NCBI GenBank assembly: GCA_965658375.1 | Contig: CBFHSD010000017.1 | Location: 1-42,633, forward strand | DNA length: 42,633 nucleotides | Reading direction: 5' to 3' | Source: CBFHSD01 sp965658375 | GTDB taxonomy: Bacteria; Bacteroidota; Bacteroidia; Flavobacteriales_G; Salibacteraceae | Shown: one piece after another, positions 41,397 through 42,633 of the stretch | Numbering within the stretch: the stretch's first letter is position 1 | How the letters are laid out: every line of letters begins with the position of its first letter | Notes under the pieces: generated by a model | Seen by the model: the letters and a program-made list of their open reading frames with translations, nothing else | Told to the model about the DNA's origin: nothing | Databases searched by the model: none | Translations under genes and position numbers: made by a program

Positions 41397-42314
41397 TTAA
41401 GCGTCTTTCAATAAACGCTTGAGTTTCACTTTTTCTTTCCAAGCTTCTCTCGCCTCTATTGCAGGAGCTCCGAAATATGTTTTTCCTCCTTCTAGGTTTT
41501 TATCTACCGCAGAAATAGCTAGAATCACTGCGTTATCGCCTACTTTTTTGTCGCTAGAAATAGTTGATTTCCCCCAAATGGTGACATGATTTCCGATTAC
41601 GCAACAACCAGCAATGGCCACCATAGCTGCAAAAAGGCAATGTTCTCCAACTACTGTGTCATGTCCTACATGAACCAAGTTGTCAATCTTAGTTCCTTTA
41701 CCAATGCGGGTGTCTCCAGAAACACCTCTATCAATGGTGGTTCCAGCACCAATCTCTACTTGATCTTCAAGAACAGCTCTTCCTCCAGTAATTAATTTAT
41801 CATAACCATTGGGGCGCTTTTTGTAATAAAAAGCCTCACTTCCAATAGTGGCATTTGAATGTACAATTACATCATTTCCAAGAACGGCTCCCTGGTTGAT
41901 AACAGCGTTGGCATGAATGAAGCAATTTTTTCCAATTTCAACTCCTGGCCCAACATATGCCCCAGGCTGAATTCTTGTTCCTTCACCAATAGCAGCGCTA
42001 GGGTCAATCATCACATCAGAGGCAACAAAAGGGTTGAAATGCAAGGTTAACTTATTGAAATCTCTAAAGGGATCATCACTAATCAATAGCGCTTTTCCCT
42101 CTGGGCAATCCACTTCTTTATTAATGAGTACAACAGTGGCATTGCAATTAAGGGCTTTGTCGTAATACTTTGGATGGTCTACAAAAACAATTTCACCAGG
42201 TTCTACCACATGAATTTCATTATGGCCTGTTATAGAAACAGAGTGGTTACCAACGGATTTAGCTCCTAAGAGCTCGGCAATTTGTGTAAGTGTTTGGGGA
42301 GTATTGTACTTCAT
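41397..42314 (-). CDS. lpxD: LpxD-like UDP-3-O-(3-hydroxyacyl)glucosamine N-acyltransferase
   Basis: A 305-residue left-handed beta-helix acyltransferase. The N-terminal uridine-binding domain (about 1-100, VEPGEIVFVDHPKYYDKAL) is followed by hexapeptide repeats (IGEGTRIQPGAYVGPGVEIG, VLGNDVIVHSNATIGSEAF) and a C-terminal helix rich in Lys. In LpxD the catalytic His lies in an AHN-type context; here the matching H218 is in LVHVGHDTVVG, a variant often seen in the second LpxD-like paralog of Bacteroidota. It would acylate the lipid A precursor in the cytosol. It lies downstream of efp across an 83-nt gap containing two hairpins and a -7 box. Confidence 0.85.
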   Translation of the reverse strand: MKYNTPQTLTQIAELLGAKSVGNHSVSITGHNEIHVVEPGEIVFVDHPKYYDKALNCNATVVLINKEVDCPEGKALLISDDPFRDFNKLTLHFNPFVASDVMIDPSAAIGEGTRIQPGAYVGPGVEIGKNCFIHANAVINQGAVLGNDVIVHSNATIGSEAFYYKKRPNGYDKLITGGRAVLEDQVEIGAGTTIDRGVSGDTRIGKGTKIDNLVHVGHDTVVGEHCLFAAMVAIAGCCVIGNHVTIWGKSTISSDKKVGDNAVILAISAVDKNLEGGKTYFGAPAIEAREAWKEKVKLKRLLKDA

Positions 42315-42324
42315 ATGGCTTCAT

Positions 42325-42350
42325 AAAAAAAGTCCCGCACAGCGAGACTT
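42325..42350 (-). terminator. Intrinsic terminator-like hairpin with T-run between efp and lpxD
   Basis: AAGTCCCGC (42330-42338) and GCGAGACTT (42342-42350) pair around ACA with one mismatch, and the minus strand continues into a run of T. It could end the efp transcript, but the T-run stops only about 10 nt before the lpxD ATG. Confidence 0.65.
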
Positions 42351-42358
42351 CAAATTTA
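42351..42358 (-). promoter_or_regulatory. -7 box TAAATTTG upstream of lpxD
   Basis: Exact TAnnTTTG match on the minus strand, directly abutting the outer arm of the terminator-like hairpin. Transcription would begin within that hairpin, as at greA. Confidence 0.4.
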
Positions 42359-42370
42359 GATATCAAATCG

Positions 42371-42392
42371 TATTGAAAAATGCTTTTCAATA
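42371..42392. repeat. AT-rich 9-bp inverted repeat just downstream of efp
   Basis: TATTGAAAA (42371-42379) and TTTTCAATA (42384-42392) are perfect reverse complements around a 4-nt loop, 5 nt after the efp stop. It may be a weak 3'-end structure or an operator. Confidence 0.5.
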
Positions 42393-42397
42393 ATTTA

Positions 42398-42633
42398 TTA
42401 GTTCTTGAGACGCTCCATATAAGAACGGTCAGATGTGTTCACCTTAACTTTATCTCCCTCATTAATAAAAAGAGGAACGCGAATTTCTGCACCAGTTTCT
42501 ACGGTTGCAGGTTTCATGGCATTTGTTGCTGTATCTCCTTTTAGACCTGGTTCTGTATAAGTGACTTCCAGTTCAATAGCCGCGGGCATATCTACGGTCA
42601 ATGGTCTTTCTTCTTCTGTGTCAAAAATGATAT
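42398..42633 (-). CDS. efp: Elongation factor P (partial, C-terminal part)
   Basis: The C-terminal ~78 codons are present and the frame runs out of the window at 42633, so the N-terminal domain with the modifiable loop lies beyond the edge. Visible text is IIFDTEEERPLTVDMPAA followed by LEVTYTEPGLKGDTA, AMKPATVETGAEIRVPLF and INEGDKVKVNTSDRSYMER, the second and third OB-like domains of EF-P, which relieves ribosome stalling at polyproline. An internal ATG at 42601 is not the real start, because family-like sequence continues upstream of it. In Bacteroidota, efp often lies next to lpxD-like and lpxA genes, as here. Confidence 0.95.
   Translation of the reverse strand, partial: IIFDTEEERPLTVDMPAAIELEVTYTEPGLKGDTATNAMKPATVETGAEIRVPLFINEGDKVKVNTSDRSYMERLKN

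Noticed and set aside
1..42633. tRNA, rRNA, CRISPR, transposase or phage genes
   Set aside because: I saw no tRNA cloverleaf, repeat-spacer array, transposase motif or terminal inverted repeats; the gaps between genes are short and mostly explained.

Overview
The window looks like chromosomal DNA from a marine-type Bacteroidota, most likely Flavobacteriales (Cryomorphaceae or Owenweeksia-like; this placement is an inference). The evidence is the AT-rich coding style, the type IX secretion (T9SS) sorting tail, a PorV/PorQ-family barrel, a TonB receptor with a carboxypeptidase-regulatory domain, a LytS/LytTR sensor with a two-component propeller, DUF5723 and DUF5522 proteins, the bacterial geranylgeranylglyceryl phosphate synthase, and repeated TAnnTTTG -7 promoter boxes. 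I saw no tRNA, rRNA, CRISPR array, insertion sequence or phage gene.

Layout. 1-2164: an edge-truncated flippase-like membrane protein, divergent from ruvC, then a HIT hydrolase and greA on the minus strand. 2243-11590: a minus-strand surface cassette of TonB receptor, 1450-residue T9SS cargo and PorV/PorQ-type barrel. 11876-16234: a minus-strand cluster of two small envelope proteins, a periplasmic-propeller histidine kinase and a LytTR regulator. 16259-25447: metabolism and housekeeping (Rieske-like lipoprotein, S-adenosylhomocysteinase, phosphopantetheinyl transferase, GGGP synthase, a hutU/CPBP/SDR run, DUF5522, a PLP enzyme, a glucosaminidase with LysM). 25553-34721: an envelope module comprising a FecR/DUF928-like exported protein convergent with an exported TPR-CHAT putative protease, a DUF5723 outer-membrane protein and a membrane-anchored DUF3352/propeller-like protein. 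34806-37331: cyclophilin lipoprotein, RNase HII and a glycosyltransferase, all in line with the CHAT operon. 37423-41394: Wzx-like flippase, Wzz-like chain-length protein and O-antigen ligase. 41397-42633: lpxD and the 3' part of efp.

How the genes work together. Most of the window concerns the cell surface: uptake and display (TonB/T9SS/PorV), sensing (HK/LytTR), a possible exported CHAT protease system, peptidoglycan trimming and O-antigen/lipid A assembly. Two observations deserve most attention. One is the exported CHAT cassette. The other is a recurring arrangement in which a TAnnTTTG box ends only 3-6 nt before an ATG or GTG start, which predicts leaderless mRNAs and fixes several start codons.
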